Position numbers and translations under genes: made by a program | From: Terriglobia bacterium | Lineage (GTDB): Bacteria; Acidobacteriota; Terriglobia; UBA7540 | Length of the DNA stretch: 41,753 bases | Reading direction: 5' to 3' | Assembly: GCA_035712365.1 (NCBI GenBank) | Contig: DASTAW010000025.1 | Span: 1 to 41,753, forward strand | In this document: one piece after another, positions 8,404 to 15,677 of the stretch | How positions within the stretch are numbered: position 1 is the stretch's first letter | Layout of the letters: each line of letters begins with the position of its first letter | The notes under the pieces: model-generated | Database searches by the model: none | Seen by the model: the letters and a program-made list of their open reading frames with translations, nothing else | What the model was told of the DNA's origin: nothing

Positions 8404-8637
8404 TCAGGCGCAGAACTCGTTCACTTCATTGGGGATGTAGAGCACTGCGGCCAACAGGTCCCAATTTCCGTTTACGCTAAACATAGGGTCCCCTGAGTTT
8501 GAAAGGCCGGCAAAGTGAGGCCACACGAACCCAGAGATCTCATCAGCCGGCATGGCTCGGAAGGGACCGTGGGCCTCCGAAGTGAGCGATGGGAGCTTCA
8601 CTGACTCGATCTGCTGGTTCTGGTACAATGCCCACAA
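8404..8637 (-). CDS. Possible small hypothetical ORF or gene remnant
   Basis: An uninterrupted minus-strand frame of 77 codons from a TTG at 8637 that directly follows an in-frame stop. Its composition is more protein-like than the surrounding frames, with ADEISGFVWPHFAGLSNSG and NWDLLAAVLYIPNEVNEFC. There is no ribosome site and no recognised family. It could be the tail of a decayed gene. It lies opposite the promoter area of the sigma-factor gene and does not belong clearly to either neighbouring operon. Confidence 0.2.
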   Translation of the reverse strand: MWALYQNQQIESVKLPSLTSEAHGPFRAMPADEISGFVWPHFAGLSNSGDPMFSVNGNWDLLAAVLYIPNEVNEFCA

Positions 8638-8655
8638 TTACTTTGTGGTTATAAT
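8601..8655 (+). promoter_or_regulatory. Candidate promoter(s) of the ECF sigma/Lia-like operon
   Basis: CTGACT (8601-8606) and TACAAT (8624-8629) are 17 bases apart and form a fair sigma-70 match. A perfect TATAAT lies at 8650-8655 without a good -35 partner. Either would yield a leader of about 45-75 bases before the TTG start at 8708. No GGAAC-type ECF -35 element was seen here, so autoregulation by the ECF factor is not supported. Confidence 0.35.
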
Positions 8656-8707
8656 CGGCCGCAACTTCGGCTAGGGACCGGCCGTTATTGCTCCCAGGAG
8701 AATTCCG

Positions 8708-9262
8708 TTGGACTCGGACTTGGAGCTGGTCAAACGCTGTCTCAGGAGAGAAGATGCGGCTTGGGAGGCATTGCTCCAGACGCATACCTACAGGGTTTAC
8801 AATCTGTGTTACCGTTTCACCGGCCGTTCTGAGGACGCTGAGGACTTGACGCAGGAAGTCTTTATTAAGGTTTTTCGGACCCTCAAGAGCTATGACCCAC
8901 TCCAGGCGAAATTTGCCACGTGGGTCAGTCGAATCGCCCGGAACCACCTGGTGGACCATTACCGCCGAACACGAGGGGACCGTGTGACCTCTGTGCTGGA
9001 CGACCAGATGCCCATCGCGGACGCTTCCTCAGGCGGGAATCCCGAAAGCAGTGTGGAATCACGCGAACGCAGCGAAAAACTCCGGACAGGACTCAGCAAG
9101 CTGTCGCCCGATTTGCGTGAGGCGGTCATCCTGCGAGACCTGCAGGACCTGGACTATGCCGAAATCGCCCAAGTCCTCCAAATACCTGAGGGGACGGTAA
9201 AGTCCCGGATCAACCGCGGACGATTGGAACTGGCGCGGGCTTTAAAACGTATGGATAAGTGA
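8708..9262 (+). CDS. ECF-type RNA polymerase sigma factor
   Basis: The 184-residue protein has the two-domain layout of extracytoplasmic-function sigma factors. Region 2 spans about residues 22-90, with AEDLTQEVFIKVFRTL for core and -10 recognition, and ATWVSRIARNHLVDHYRR. Region 4 spans about residues 130-182, with LSPDLREAVILRDLQ, then LDYAEIAQVLQIPEGTVKSR, the -35-binding helix-turn-helix. Translation probably starts at TTG 8708, where AGGAG at 8695-8699 gives good spacing; no ATG fits. The gene is followed 16 bases later by a zinc-type anti-sigma factor, which should hold it inactive until an envelope signal. The following four membrane-protein genes run in the same direction with short gaps, so they are likely members of its operon and perhaps its regulon. 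Confidence 0.95.
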   Translation: MDSDLELVKRCLRREDAAWEALLQTHTYRVYNLCYRFTGRSEDAEDLTQEVFIKVFRTLKSYDPLQAKFATWVSRIARNHLVDHYRRTRGDRVTSVLDDQMPIADASSGGNPESSVESRERSEKLRTGLSKLSPDLREAVILRDLQDLDYAEIAQVLQIPEGTVKSRINRGRLELARALKRMDK

Positions 9263-9278
9263 AGGCTGAAGAGGCGGG

Positions 9279-9935
9279 ATGATGACGCATCTCGAGGTCG
9301 AAAACCTGGCGAGCGATTACCTGGAAGGACAAATGGACCAGGCCCGTCGCGCGGAGGTGGAAGAACACCTGGCCAAATGCACTCCTTGCCGGGAGATCGT
9401 GTCCGATGTCCGTCTTGCCATTCAGACTTGCCGGTCGGCGGAAGAAATGATGCCGCCACCCTGGCTTGTGTCAAGGATCCGCCTTGCAACCATGGGTGAA
9501 GAGCGTACGGGCGTCGTGGAACAGGTCAACGCCCTGCTCCAGGCCATCCGGCAACCCCGTGTTGCGTATGCAGTGGCCATGACCCTGTTTTCCGTTTCTC
9601 TGATTGTCAACGTGGCAGGCCTCAATCTTCGAAACATCAGGATGGCGGACCTGAATCCGGCCACATGGGTCTATCGCGCCAACCGGGCCGGACACCTTCT
9701 CTACGCACGGGCCGAAAAATTCTACGACGACCTGCGGATTGTTTATGAAATCGAATCCCGCTTCCGGGGCGCTCAATCCGAAACCGACCATCAGGATAAG
9801 CAGACCGGCAAACCCGCTCCCTCGCAGGTGCGGCCATCGAGCACGGCCGGCCGCGGAGACGAGCAAATGGCCTCCACCCGAGTCAGCGCCGTTGGCCGGT
9901 ATGCTCAACTCGACCCAGGAGTAACAAACCGATGA
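9279..9935 (+). CDS. Zinc-finger (ZAS) transmembrane anti-sigma factor
   Basis: The 218-residue product has an N-terminal anti-sigma zinc domain with H-x3-C-x2-C, seen as HLAKCTPC (His30, Cys34, Cys37), preceded by a Leu-rich helix that typically contacts the sigma factor. One transmembrane helix follows at about residues 96-115 (VAYAVAMTLFSVSLIVNVAG). The last 100 residues are polar and would be outside the inner membrane. It should bind and silence the ECF sigma factor encoded immediately upstream and release it on signal, as in ZAS-type pairs. Two ATG codons stand in tandem at 9279 and 9282; the exact start is uncertain. The stop overlaps the next start in an ATGA arrangement, indicating coupling to the B-box membrane protein. 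Confidence 0.9.
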   Translation: MMTHLEVENLASDYLEGQMDQARRAEVEEHLAKCTPCREIVSDVRLAIQTCRSAEEMMPPPWLVSRIRLATMGEERTGVVEQVNALLQAIRQPRVAYAVAMTLFSVSLIVNVAGLNLRNIRMADLNPATWVYRANRAGHLLYARAEKFYDDLRIVYEIESRFRGAQSETDHQDKQTGKPAPSQVRPSSTAGRGDEQMASTRVSAVGRYAQLDPGVTNR

Positions 9936-10588
9936 AATGCGCTAATCACCCCCTCAGCGATTCCGTGGCTTATTGCGCACACTGCGGCAGACCGCTTTGC
10001 GAAACGTGCCGCCGCGAAGTAAAAGGGACATCTTACTGCGAGACCTGTCTGGCTGCACGGCTCCAGTCGCCGTTGTGGGGCTCCGGCGGCCAGGCCGGGG
10101 CTGCTTCGAGCCCCGGGGTGGCCCTTGCTCTTGGTCTTATTCCGGGCGTCGGAGCAATCTACAACGGGCAGATCGCAAAGGCCATTGTGCAGGTCTTGCT
10201 CTTCGGATCGATCATCGCTCTCGCCCACAGGGTTGGTGGCCCTCTGGGCCCAATTTTCGGGCTGGGAGCTTTCGTCTTTTATTTCTATATGGTGATTGAT
10301 TCGTACCAAACCGCTAAGGCCAGGCAGCTTGGCCAGCCCGCACCAGAATGGTTCGGCCTGAGCGATTTGAAAATGGATGCGCCCTTGGGGGCAGGCTTGC
10401 TGATCGTGCTGGGTCTGCTCTTTCTGCTGGACAATCTGGGCATTCCAATTTTTTCTGAGATTGGAAAGTTCTGGCCGGTACTCTTGATTGTGCTTGGCCT
10501 CGCTCTGCTCCAGAAACGCCTGGCCCACCATGAGGCGGTCCCCAGGCAGACCGACGACCAGAGGGGCAAGGACCCTGCGGGGCAGTGA
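9932..10588 (+). CDS. B-box zinc-finger membrane protein with TM2-like and LiaI-like segments
   Basis: The 218-residue protein starts with a compact zinc module: Cys3, His6, Cys15, Cys18, Cys23, Cys26, Cys36 and Cys39 match a B-box-type finger. A hydrophobic region follows with LGLIPGVGAIYNGQIAKAI (about residues 68-86), resembling a TM2 domain, and further helices to about residue 124. The C-terminal third has a helix pair with LLFLLDNLGIP and KFWPVLLIVLGLALL (residues 179-193), the signature of LiaI/LiaF-type (DUF5668) membrane segments. It starts inside the stop of the anti-sigma gene, so it is tied to sigma control. It may be a cytoplasm-facing zinc sensor or adaptor on the membrane; this is inference. 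The combination of the three modules is unusual. Confidence 0.8.
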   Translation: MKCANHPLSDSVAYCAHCGRPLCETCRREVKGTSYCETCLAARLQSPLWGSGGQAGAASSPGVALALGLIPGVGAIYNGQIAKAIVQVLLFGSIIALAHRVGGPLGPIFGLGAFVFYFYMVIDSYQTAKARQLGQPAPEWFGLSDLKMDAPLGAGLLIVLGLLFLLDNLGIPIFSEIGKFWPVLLIVLGLALLQKRLAHHEAVPRQTDDQRGKDPAGQ

Positions 10589-10681
10589 GGCCGCTGCTTC
10601 CGCGAGGGAGTCCCCACGCGAGCCAGGGCGGCCCCACTACGCCCAGGCAGGTAGACGGCAAAAGCGAAGAAGGACACGAGA

Positions 10682-10903
10682 ATGGAAAATCTGCCTGGCA
10701 TGGTCACAGCCCTGCTGCCAGTGCTGGCCATCCTGATGGCAATCGCGGTTGTGTGGATCGTGTTCTGGTATAAGGCAAGGCAGCGCGAGCTGGAGTTGCA
10801 GGAAAGTCTCCGACTGCGGGAATTTGAACACCTCCTACGGTTGAAGGAACTGGAACTTGAGATCGAGAAGGCGAGAGCGCGGGATCCGGGGAAGCCGGCC
10901 TGA
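10682..10903 (+). CDS. Small PspB-like membrane/coiled-coil protein
   Basis: A 73-residue protein with one N-terminal transmembrane helix (about residues 6-29, TALLPVLAILMAIAVVWIVF) followed by a charged heptad-rich helix (residues 32-68) ending in ELEIEKARARD. Length and architecture match PspB of the phage-shock response, which anchors PspA/PspC partners at the inner membrane, but no direct sequence identity is claimed. GAAGGA about eight bases before ATG 10682 supports the start. It sits between a LiaI-like and another LiaI-like gene downstream of an ECF sigma/anti-sigma pair, a context that fits membrane-stress signalling. Confidence 0.75.
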   Translation: MENLPGMVTALLPVLAILMAIAVVWIVFWYKARQRELELQESLRLREFEHLLRLKELELEIEKARARDPGKPA

Positions 10904-11003
10904 ACGTCCGCCGTCTGGAGCGAACGCACGGGCGTTCTCAACAGAGCGGCTGAGAGGAATCAGCCGGGTGGTACATATCTCAGGCGGGCAGAGGTAACTC
11001 TCA

Positions 11004-11240
11004 ATGGCAACCAACATTAATTCGGCACAAGATCGTCACGAACTCAGGCGCGCGCGCCGCATCCATGGGATAGGACTGGCGGGCCCGATTTTACTGGTCA
11101 CCCTGGGAGTCCTGTTTCTGATGGGCGAGTTTGTCCCATATTGGGGCGTCGGGAAAACGTGGCCGGTGCTACTGATTGTGTTTGGGCTTGCCAGGTTGAT
11201 TGAGTCCGCGTGGGCAGGAGGATCACCACCATCCCGCTAG
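11004..11240 (+). CDS. Small LiaI-like (DUF5668) membrane protein
   Basis: The 78-residue product has a basic N-terminus (RHELRRARR) and two transmembrane helices, at about residues 24-40 and 52-66. The second contains KTWPVLLIVFGLARLIES, the same W-P-V-L pattern found in the proteins encoded before and after it. This pattern is characteristic of LiaI/LiaF-type N-terminal domains (DUF5668), small membrane proteins linked to envelope-stress systems. No ribosome site of normal strength is seen; GAGGTAACTC upstream of ATG 11004 is the closest. The function is probably structural or regulatory within the membrane module; enzymatic residues are absent. Confidence 0.8.
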   Translation: MATNINSAQDRHELRRARRIHGIGLAGPILLVTLGVLFLMGEFVPYWGVGKTWPVLLIVFGLARLIESAWAGGSPPSR

Positions 11241-11278
11241 CGGCTTGCAGCCCTTCCTGAAGTTGCGGAGGATCGAAC

Positions 11279-12925
11279 ATGAGCACTTACCGGCACCATC
11301 GCGGTTCCATATTCTGGGCGCTCATCCTTGTGGCAATCGGCGCTCTCTTTCTATACCAGAATTTCAATCCTGCCGTTCGCCCCTGGTACCTGATTGCAAA
11401 GTACTGGCCGGTCTTGATCATCTTCTGGGGAGTGTCCAAGCTAATTGATTACTTTCAGGCCAAAAGCCACCCGGAAGCGCACCCGCGCAGCTTGTTTTCG
11501 GCAGGCGAAGTCGTTCTGCTGATCATCATTCTCATCATCGGAACTATCGTGTCAAAGACCCTCCTGAGACCCTGGGGAGAGTGGCCATCCATGATGGGCA
11601 TCAGCGATCAGCAATTTGCCGAAATGTTTTTCAACTCCTATACCTTCACGCAGCGGGTCTCCCAGGATATCGAGGGCCAGCCGCGCCTGCTGGTGGTAAA
11701 CCGCAGAGGCAACGTCGAAATTCGCGGGTCAGACCAGAAGAACATCGCGGCGGTCATCCAGGAAACGGTCTGGGCAGAGAATGAATCGGCGGCCAGAAAA
11801 ATTGCCGAGCGTCTGCAGTATCACCTGGCTCAAAACGGCGGGCAGTACGAACTGACCTCCAACCTGGACTCGCTTCCTTCCAGCGGTCGTGCCGTACGGC
11901 TGGATATGGTGGTCCACGTGCCTCAGTCCACCGCTGCGGAAGTTACAGTTGACGACGGTGATGTCACCGCCAGCGACCTGAAAGGCAACCAGACACTTAC
12001 TTCGCGACGCGGAGATGTGCGAGCGAACGAGGTCGAGGGAATGCTACAAATTCACAAGTCGAGCGGGACGACCTCGGTATCAAAGGTCGATGGCAGCGTG
12101 GAAATTGAAGGCAGGGGGGGAGACATCGGGGTCCGGGATGTGACGGGGTCCGTTACTGTGGAAGGAAATTTCTCCGGCGTCACGCGGTTTGAGAATATAG
12201 CCCAAACGCTGCGGTTCGATTCTTCCCGCACAACCCTGGCAACGCAAAAGCTTACCGGCAATCTCACAATGGACATGGGCAACCTGACGGCCAACGGGGT
12301 CGGCGGACCTTTCGAGCTTTCAACTCGGGATAAGGACATCCTTCTCGAAAACTTCAAACTGAACGTGAAGATCGTTAACAGCAACGGAGATGTCCGTCTC
12401 CAGACACTGACCCCGCCCACTCGCCCCATCGAGGTTGATCTAAAAAAGGGCGAAATCACATTGTCACTACCTGCCTCTTCAAATTTTCAGGTGGACGCCG
12501 TTTCCCACAACGGCGGCGTGAGCTGCGACTTCCCGGGATTGAATGTTTCAAAGGGACCGCCCATGCCCACCATCAAGGGATCCTACGGAAACAACGGCCC
12601 CATGATCAGGCTTTCTTCAACCTACGGAGGCATCCATCTTCTCCGCGTGCAGACGAAGTCAGCGCCAGCCACGTCTGCGACTGCCGCCAGCAAAGCTGAA
12701 TACCAAGCCGCCCCGTCGCCTCGGTCGTCGTCTGAGCCGCCGGCCTTGCTGCTCGCGGGCGGTCGAGAGCGTCGTCTTTCGAATCCATCACCTGCCTATC
12801 GTGTGAGACGAGCTATCGTCTCAAAAAATGACGGGAAGGAAATCTGGACGCAATCACCATCATCGATGGTGGTAATTCCATCGGCCACAAGGCCGGCGAT
12901 GCTGAAGGCCATGGCAATCCGGTGA
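11279..12925 (+). CDS. LiaF-like membrane protein with DUF4097 beta-repeat domain
   Basis: The 548-residue frame begins with LiaI/LiaF-type helices (about residues 10-26 and 43-52, with KYWPVLIIFWGVSKL), then a third helix at 77-92. From about residue 130 to 457 it has the repetitive beta pattern of DUF4097 (adhesin-like, LiaF C-terminal type): short strands with G-D-V/G-N-V turns such as RRGNVEIRG, RRGDVRANEV and GRGGDIGVRDV. This part should form a beta-solenoid outside the membrane. The last 90 residues are Ser/Ala/Pro-rich and likely disordered, and the final 43 overlap the end of aroA on the other strand by 130 bases. GGAGG before ATG 11279 supports the start. As last gene of the ECF operon it is a candidate sensor or effector of envelope stress. 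Confidence 0.85.
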   Translation: MSTYRHHRGSIFWALILVAIGALFLYQNFNPAVRPWYLIAKYWPVLIIFWGVSKLIDYFQAKSHPEAHPRSLFSAGEVVLLIIILIIGTIVSKTLLRPWGEWPSMMGISDQQFAEMFFNSYTFTQRVSQDIEGQPRLLVVNRRGNVEIRGSDQKNIAAVIQETVWAENESAARKIAERLQYHLAQNGGQYELTSNLDSLPSSGRAVRLDMVVHVPQSTAAEVTVDDGDVTASDLKGNQTLTSRRGDVRANEVEGMLQIHKSSGTTSVSKVDGSVEIEGRGGDIGVRDVTGSVTVEGNFSGVTRFENIAQTLRFDSSRTTLATQKLTGNLTMDMGNLTANGVGGPFELSTRDKDILLENFKLNVKIVNSNGDVRLQTLTPPTRPIEVDLKKGEITLSLPASSNFQVDAVSHNGGVSCDFPGLNVSKGPPMPTIKGSYGNNGPMIRLSSTYGGIHLLRVQTKSAPATSATAASKAEYQAAPSPRSSSEPPALLLAGGRERRLSNPSPAYRVRRAIVSKNDGKEIWTQSPSSMVVIPSATRPAMLKAMAIR

Positions 12926-14109
12926 TCGCCGTAGCTTGCGATTTCCGTCCCGGCCAATCGTTGGCGCCCTGGGACCCGCAACCCGTCAGGAAATTCCTCA
13001 ACCTTGGCGCCCATTCGGCGAAGGTTATCCGCCACGGCGGCGATTCGATCGCTTTCCTTCACACGCAGTTCTTGCGCCCCTCGAAAAACCAGCCCTTTCT
13101 CCGTCTGGGTGCCCAGAACCGCCAGCACGGGCAATTCGTCAATCAGGCCCGGAATAAGCCCCGCCGGGATGTCCCCGCCTTCGAGCGAACTGGCCTTCAC
13201 ACGAACACTTCCGACCAATTCTCCGGCGCGGCTATCACAATCCAGAATGCTGATATCGCCACCGATGGATTTGAGGAAATCGATGATTGCCGTGCGGGTC
13301 GGATTCAGTCCGATATTCTCGAAAGTAAGGTCGGATTCCGGGACCAGAAGGCCCGCCACAAGAAAGAACGCCGAGGAAGAAATGTCACCCGGCACCGTAA
13401 GGTCCTGCGCCCGGAGGTTACTGCGGCCTCGGATGAAGATTGCGCCTTCACGGCGGCCGATCTCGGCCCCAAACTGCCTGAGCGCGATTTCGCTGTGGTC
13501 GCGCGTCGGGCAGGGCTCAACGACTTCCGTCACTCCCTCCGCATAAACACCCGCGAATAGCACCGCCGTCTTAACCTGTGCACTGGCCACCGGCAGGTCG
13601 TAATGAATGGGGGCCAGGTTTCCTCCATCGATCGTTAAGGGTGGAAGATCGCCTTCGGAGGGTTGAATATGCGCCCCCATGCGTGTGAGTGGTTCGATGA
13701 TGCGCCTCATCGGACGCCGCGACAGGGAAGCGTCCCCGCCGATGACCGACCGAAAAGACTGGCCGGAAAGAATCCCCGCAAGCATACGGATCGTGGACCC
13801 CGAATTGCCAGCATCCAGCGAAACCGCCGAAGCGCGCAGCCCGTTGAGACCACCACCCTCGACCGTGACTTCGTTTCCTTGCCGGTCGATTTTCACTCCC
13901 AGCATTTTCAGGCAATCGAGCGTGCTCTGGCAGTCAACGCTTTCCGCGAATGAATGGAGATGGCTGGCGCCATCCGCAATCGCCGCCAGCATCGCATAAC
14001 GATGAGAAATGGACTTGTCGCCGGGCAAAGAGGCCGAACCGGCCAGGCCATTCGCGCGCCTAATAATCCTTGGTCTTCCGGAACTCAATGGGATGTCCCT
14101 TTCTGTCAC
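12796..14109 (-). CDS. aroA: 3-phosphoshikimate 1-carboxyvinyltransferase (EPSP synthase)
   Basis: The 437-residue product is a full-length AroA, which transfers the enolpyruvyl group of phosphoenolpyruvate to shikimate-3-phosphate, the sixth step of the chorismate pathway in the cytoplasm. Motifs are clear: LPGDKSISHRYAML near residue 28 (substrate-binding Lys/Ser/Arg), DAGNSGSTIRMLAG (PEP site), and RVKESDRIAAVADNLRRMGA near the C-terminus. The LPGDKSISHR plus GNSGSTIR form, rather than GNAGTAMR, suggests a class II-like enzyme, the type often less sensitive to glyphosate; this is inferred from motif memory. The start is GTG 14109 with no strong ribosome site. Its 3' end overlaps the LiaF-like frame by 130 bases in tail-to-tail orientation. 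Confidence 0.96.
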   Translation of the reverse strand: MTERDIPLSSGRPRIIRRANGLAGSASLPGDKSISHRYAMLAAIADGASHLHSFAESVDCQSTLDCLKMLGVKIDRQGNEVTVEGGGLNGLRASAVSLDAGNSGSTIRMLAGILSGQSFRSVIGGDASLSRRPMRRIIEPLTRMGAHIQPSEGDLPPLTIDGGNLAPIHYDLPVASAQVKTAVLFAGVYAEGVTEVVEPCPTRDHSEIALRQFGAEIGRREGAIFIRGRSNLRAQDLTVPGDISSSAFFLVAGLLVPESDLTFENIGLNPTRTAIIDFLKSIGGDISILDCDSRAGELVGSVRVKASSLEGGDIPAGLIPGLIDELPVLAVLGTQTEKGLVFRGAQELRVKESDRIAAVADNLRRMGAKVEEFPDGLRVPGRQRLAGTEIASYGDHRIAMAFSIAGLVADGITTIDDGDCVQISFPSFFETIARLTR

Positions 14110-14529
14110 TCGAGATCAGGAGCATGTTTCGCGAAGTCTGGCGCAACTTCTCAGCTTCCGATGAGCCGCGGCGGCCTGCCTCCGGTGGATGATGCAGCCA
14201 GATCCTCAGACTTATTTCCTCGCTGGATCAGCTCGCGCAAGTGCAATTTTCCTGCTCTTGCGGCCACGTCCGTCTGCTTGTACAGAACCACTCTGTCTTT
14301 CATCGAACGCGGAACCATGGGGCGAAAATCGCTTCGGGGCCACGACCCTCGGCAAGCTCAATCGCATGGGCAGTATAGCAGGAAACATGCTTCTTGCTGA
14401 CGGCATGGTTCAGTCCGCAGACCCATTCGGCCCTTTTCTCCTGGTCCTCAACATCAAGAATGATAGAATTCTGAAGGTGCTCAACTAGCAAGGGGAAAAG
14501 CTTCGAAACGCTCGTGCGAAGGCACTGGA
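14110..14529. other. 420-bp gap upstream of aroA with two coupled minus-strand mini-frames
   Basis: No firm gene. On the minus strand a 50-codon frame (14303-14151, starting MKDRVVLYKQTDVAARAGK) begins inside the stop codon of another frame (ending at 14300 with AIFAPWFRVR) in an ATGA overlap. Both have protein-like composition but lack ribosome sites and known families. A TATACT box near 14375 could serve a promoter for aroA, though no matching -35 was found. A tail-to-tail or decayed gene is possible. Confidence 0.3.
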
Positions 14530-15537
14530 GTGCAATCAACCCACTCAACAGAGAAGAACCTGAACAGCACAAGGTGCGTGGAACACCCCTCTGTTTCGAT
14601 AATCCTGTGTACCAGCGGCGGACGGCCCACGCTGATCCGGTGTCTGGAGGAACTCACCGCGCAGGCGCAGCAGTGCCCCAATTCTGAGGTCATCGTCGTC
14701 CTGAATCGAGCGGAAGACGCAGCATTCGCCAAGCTCTTGTCCCGGTTCCCTGTCCGGCTTCTTAACGAGTCGCGCCGTGGAGTCTCCGTTGCCCGCAACC
14801 ACGCTGTCCACCGCTCGAAGGGTGACATCCTTATTTTCGTGGATGATGACGTCCGGGTCAGCCCTGGCTGGCTGGCGGAGATCATCAAAGGCTTCGACGC
14901 CCCCAACGTCTGCTGCGTAACCGGACGCGTTATTCCGGCAGGATCGCCGTCACTGACCGCTGAACGCTCGGGCAGATACTACTCCAGCCTGCGTGCCCTT
15001 TCACCGTGGACCCTCGACGCCTCCAACCCCGGCTGGTATCAGCGCATCGTTGGTGAACCGGTGGGCTTTGGTTGCAACATGGCATTCCGCAAGAGCTTTC
15101 TCAAGAATTATTCGCTTTTCCCTCCAGACCTTGGGGCGGGATCGCTGATCGGCGGAGGCGATGAGTTTTACATGTATGTCCAGGTGCTAAAGCACGGCTT
15201 CAGAATTCGGCATAATCCGGCCGCGGCGGTGACGCACTACTTCGATAATAACGCCCAGAACCAGAAAGCCCGCAGCGCCCAGCTCTATGCGGGCAGCGTT
15301 GCTTTCGCTCTAAAACTCCTTATCGAGGAAAAAGGCTTGCGCCTGGCAACCGTCAGGTGGTTGCTTTCGGCTTTCAAAAGGCGTGCGCGCCGCGTCTGGG
15401 AGCAGAAGAAGATCACTTCGGAGCCGCAGGAACTCCTCTCGCCCGGCGAGAAGCTTCATGCCTACCTGCGCGGGCCAGGTGTTTACTGGAAGTCCCGGCG
15501 GTCCGGAATTTCAAAAACAGAGGGCCATGACCACTGA
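14530..15537 (+). CDS. Glycosyltransferase family 2 (GT-A fold)
   Basis: The 335-residue product has the GT2 fold: SVSIILCTSGGRPTLIRCLE near residue 22, a nucleotide-binding strand, then GVSVARNHAVHRSKGDILIF followed by VDDDVRVSPGWLAEI, where the DDD motif coordinates the metal and nucleotide sugar. FGCNMAFRKSF and the acidic GGGDEFYMYVQVLKHGF provide the acceptor site and catalytic-base region (ED/DE motif). The start is GTG 14530, with GAAGG seven bases upstream. It lacks transmembrane helices, so it likely acts at the cytoplasmic face, adding sugars to a glycan or lipid carrier. It stands alone and is not adjacent to the polysaccharide block at the left end. The GT2 subtype resembles rhamnosyl/glucosyl transferases, but the substrate is unknown. 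Confidence 0.92.
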   Translation: MQSTHSTEKNLNSTRCVEHPSVSIILCTSGGRPTLIRCLEELTAQAQQCPNSEVIVVLNRAEDAAFAKLLSRFPVRLLNESRRGVSVARNHAVHRSKGDILIFVDDDVRVSPGWLAEIIKGFDAPNVCCVTGRVIPAGSPSLTAERSGRYYSSLRALSPWTLDASNPGWYQRIVGEPVGFGCNMAFRKSFLKNYSLFPPDLGAGSLIGGGDEFYMYVQVLKHGFRIRHNPAAAVTHYFDNNAQNQKARSAQLYAGSVAFALKLLIEEKGLRLATVRWLLSAFKRRARRVWEQKKITSEPQELLSPGEKLHAYLRGPGVYWKSRRSGISKTEGHDH

Positions 15538-15677
15538 CCCTGCACAGGGGGCGTTGCCGCTTCAAAGCGACTGCCTCCATTTTCTGCCTCCAACGCATTG
15601 CGGCTTCTCGCGCTCCAGTCAGGCGCCATTGGTCCAAACCCCTGTTGTACAATGTTGAAAATCCGACGTGAGGCAGC

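Larger units (their letters stand above)
7694..8707. other. Large regulatory gap between tadE operon and ECF sigma gene
   Basis: About 1 kb without a convincing protein gene. On the minus strand a sigma-70-type promoter at 8190-8217 points to the tadE operon, leaving a leader of about 490 bases. No known riboswitch was recognised in that leader; it can encode a 34-codon frame that lacks a ribosome site. Upstream of the promoter are two perfect palindromes, TCAATG-C-CATTGA (8221-8233) and ACTTATAAGT (8236-8245), flanked by the inverted pair CAAGTGT (8215-8221) and ACACTTG (8263-8269). On the plus strand TACAAT and TATAAT boxes precede the sigma-factor gene. A 77-codon minus-strand frame at 8404-8637 is listed separately. 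Confidence 0.6.

Noticed and set aside
12807-12824. GAGACGA-GCTA-TCGTCTC hairpin considered as terminator for the LiaF-like operon or aroA
   Set aside because: It lies inside both coding frames and is followed by A-rich, not T-rich, sequence on the plus strand.
12922-13560. 212-codon plus-strand frame opposite aroA
   Set aside because: aroA motifs on the minus strand are decisive; the antisense frame is not protein-like.
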